This document shows, in pieces, positions 62,186 through 64,000 of a DNA stretch of 64,000 nt; the first letter of the stretch is position 1, and each line of letters opens with the position of its first letter. This DNA comes from Terebella lapidaria (lineage: Eukaryota > Annelida > Polychaeta > Terebellida > Terebellidae): assembly GCA_949152475.1 (NCBI GenBank), contig OX424566.1:13291177-13355176 (forward strand), written 5' to 3'. The position numbers were made by a program, and so were the translations under genes. The notes beneath the pieces were generated by a model. It was not told the DNA's origin. It did no database searches and saw only the letters and a program-made list of their open reading frames with translations.

Positions 62186-63750
62186 CACCCTGCAACATAT
62201 CTTAAGGCGGTGACTGACCTAGTTCTTTTGTCTAGGGGTCAGGTCATGTTATTGTCACCGACTTGTGCTCAGATTTTTTGGAAGAAAGATCAACACACGG
62301 TAAGAAAAATGCAATTTCTGCAACATAACGCATATATATTATAACTGAGGGGGATGATACGATGTCCGAGATACTACTACAAATTTATGTATTTCACAAA
62401 TATTTGTATGAGCTGAAATTCCCCAGAAATAAGGTTTCTTCCATCAATATTTACCCCAATATTGACACAGTGATTATGTTCGTGGTCATTTTCAATCAAT
62501 TCTGCACATTGTTTTTCGATAATCTGTACACGGGAGTTGAGATAATCATCTCATGTTTCATACATCCTGCGCATACGCTCCAATATATTGTAATTTTGCA
62601 CTTATTCACAAATTACTACACACGCTTGTCGTGTCACCGATTTGAGTCAAGCGTCACCGACTTAAGATGTTAGTTGTCCAAAAAAGGACTGGTATCTCTC
62701 CACGAAAAACGCATAAAGTATTAGCCACCGCGGATGTTCAATCATTGGTATGCATTGCAACATCATATTGCAAATGTTTATATTAGTTTCTTTCCATATT
62801 CTTTCCATATTCTTGTCTTCATATTTTGAAAATGAGCAAATTTAACATGTACACTATACACAAATCATAATTATTACGTGGACATGCCTAAATTATTTGC
62901 ATAGTCCCATCGTTTGTACATTCAGGAATCATGGCAGGAAAAGAAAGATGTATCTGTCCAATCAGGTGTGCACGTACAAACTGCGAAGATAGCAATGCGA
63001 CAATGACGCGCCGACGGGGTCCGACTCGGCTACAGACTCGAATATCTATTCATAGAATATCGGGCTGCTGATGACTTTTCATACCTAAACAAATAACGCG
63101 GTTTTACGAAATGTTGTTGGGATGTAAACTGCACAATATATTGCTGCGTACGGTCCACGATGCCACGAATATGATATCGCTATAACCGTACACGAGAACC
63201 CCTTACCTGAGAATTCATTGTACAGTTCAACCCATTCAACCAGTGGGTATGTTATACCCAAAATGTAAACCTAAGTCGGTGACGCTTGACTGAAATCGGT
63301 GACACGACAAGCATGTGGAATAATTTAGGAATAACTGAGAAATTACAAGATATTAGTGCTTATGCGCAGCATGTATGAAACATGAGATATTTATCTTATC
63401 TCCCGTGTGCAGATTATCTAAATACAATGTGCAGAATTTATTGAAAATGACCATGAACGTGATCACCGTTTCAAAATTGGGGTAAACAGTGATGGAAGAA
63501 ACCTTATTTCTGGGGAATTTCAGCCCCTACAAATATTTGTGAAGTAAATAAATTTGTAGTAGTATCTCGGACATCGTATCATCTACTTCAGTTATTATAT
63601 ATATGCGTTATGTTGTAGAAATTGTATTTTTCTTACCTTGTGTTTATCTTCCTTCCAAAAAATCTGAGCACAAGTCAGTGACAATAACATGACCTGACCC
63701 CTAGACAAAGGAACTAGGTCAGTCACCGCCTTAAGATATGTTGCAGGGTG
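62186..63750. mobile_element. 1.57 kb element with ~480-bp inverted arms
   Basis: Left arm 62,186-62,663 and right arm 63,272-63,750 are reverse complements with scattered mismatches and small indels, separated by about 608 bases. The outer end is CACCCTGCAACATATCTTAA. TATT flanks both ends (62,182-62,185 and 63,751-63,754), a possible 4-bp target duplication. Each arm starts with CTTAAGGCGGTGAC and its inner end is GTCACCGACTTAAG, which is itself a near-perfect reverse complement, so each arm looks like a small element with its own inverted ends. No transposase is seen in the spacer. Class not assignable from the ends; arm divergence suggests it is older than the foldback at 31,087. Confidence 0.8.
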
Positions 63751-63754
63751 TATT

Positions 63755-64000
63755 CGACCCCGTGGCCGCTGTTGTGATGTTTGTATGTATACAGTATCAG
63801 CTTAAACAGCCGAAACAGAAAAAAAAGTAGCGGCCTGAACAGAAATCAGTGTTAGAACTCGCCGTTTTGCCCATCAAAACGTCCATATATAAGATGCATG
63901 TGGGACTCACTGGATTACAAGAAAACATGACCCACACCAATGAAAAATGGGTACATGTAGGCCCAAATGTGTCCCACGTTTGAAAAACTTGTACACATCA
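63755..64000. other. Unassigned window end
   Basis: No gene or recognised repeat in the last 245 bases. Confidence 0.4.

Noticed and set aside
1-64000. tRNA, rRNA and snRNA genes
   Set aside because: I looked for B-box-like GGTTCGAATCC and stem patterns; only loose partial matches inside the foldback arms (about 31,290 and 31,515) were seen, without a cloverleaf.

Overview
Organism. The window looks like non-coding nuclear DNA of an animal, most likely a marine invertebrate and plausibly a mollusc. It is AT-rich, genes are split by GT-AG introns, several different non-LTR retrotransposon tails are present, and DNA-transposon footprints carry target-site duplications. The mollusc guess rests on remembered resemblance of some repeat motifs (a GAGGG-hairpin element, a GGTTACCGG-hairpin element, a TGACCTTGAA satellite) and is an inference. 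Nothing prokaryotic is present: no operons, Shine-Dalgarno sites or dense coding. Layout. 1-295 is a diverged scrap of the large tandem unit seen later. 800-2,535 is a satellite of about 134 bp units carrying nuclear-receptor-like AGGTCA motifs. 2,536-4,245 is a mosaic of elements ending in a GGTTAYCGGACC hairpin beside GGAC-rich tracts. 4,490-31,960 is a tandem array of a roughly 7-10 kb unit: U1 4,490-10,560 (older), U2 10,560-20,672 and U3 20,673-30,690 (nearly identical, about 9.8 kb apart), and a truncated U4 to about 31,960. The units carry nested insertions: two LINE families, a GAGGG-hairpin element, a 0.94 kb inverted-end element, a 29-bp palindromic micro-insert, and a 589-bp foldback element with a 9-bp target duplication. 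31,757-33,670 holds the one convincing host gene: a four-exon model (the first exon, in U4, is non-coding) for a 167-residue secreted protein. 34,100-48,800 is a second, degenerate tandem array (S, period about 3 kb) with scraps of a retroelement, a LINE tail and a few exon-like segments. 48,813-50,113 is a hAT-like element with an 8-bp duplication, and 50,953-51,940 is a dead Tc1-like (DD34E) transposon. 52,230-61,600 is a third degenerate array (R, three copies of about 3.3 kb) that shares a block with S. 62,186-63,750 is a large inverted-repeat element. How it fits together. A TATA box plus a short first exon ending in GTAAGT is present in every copy of the first array, followed in U1-U3 by a C-homopolymer. 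Only in U4 is it followed by the intact secreted-protein exons. The simplest reading is that local tandem amplification copied a promoter and first exon several times, while the coding body survives once in this window. The rest is a record of nested transposition whose order can be read from empty and filled sites in the sister copies.
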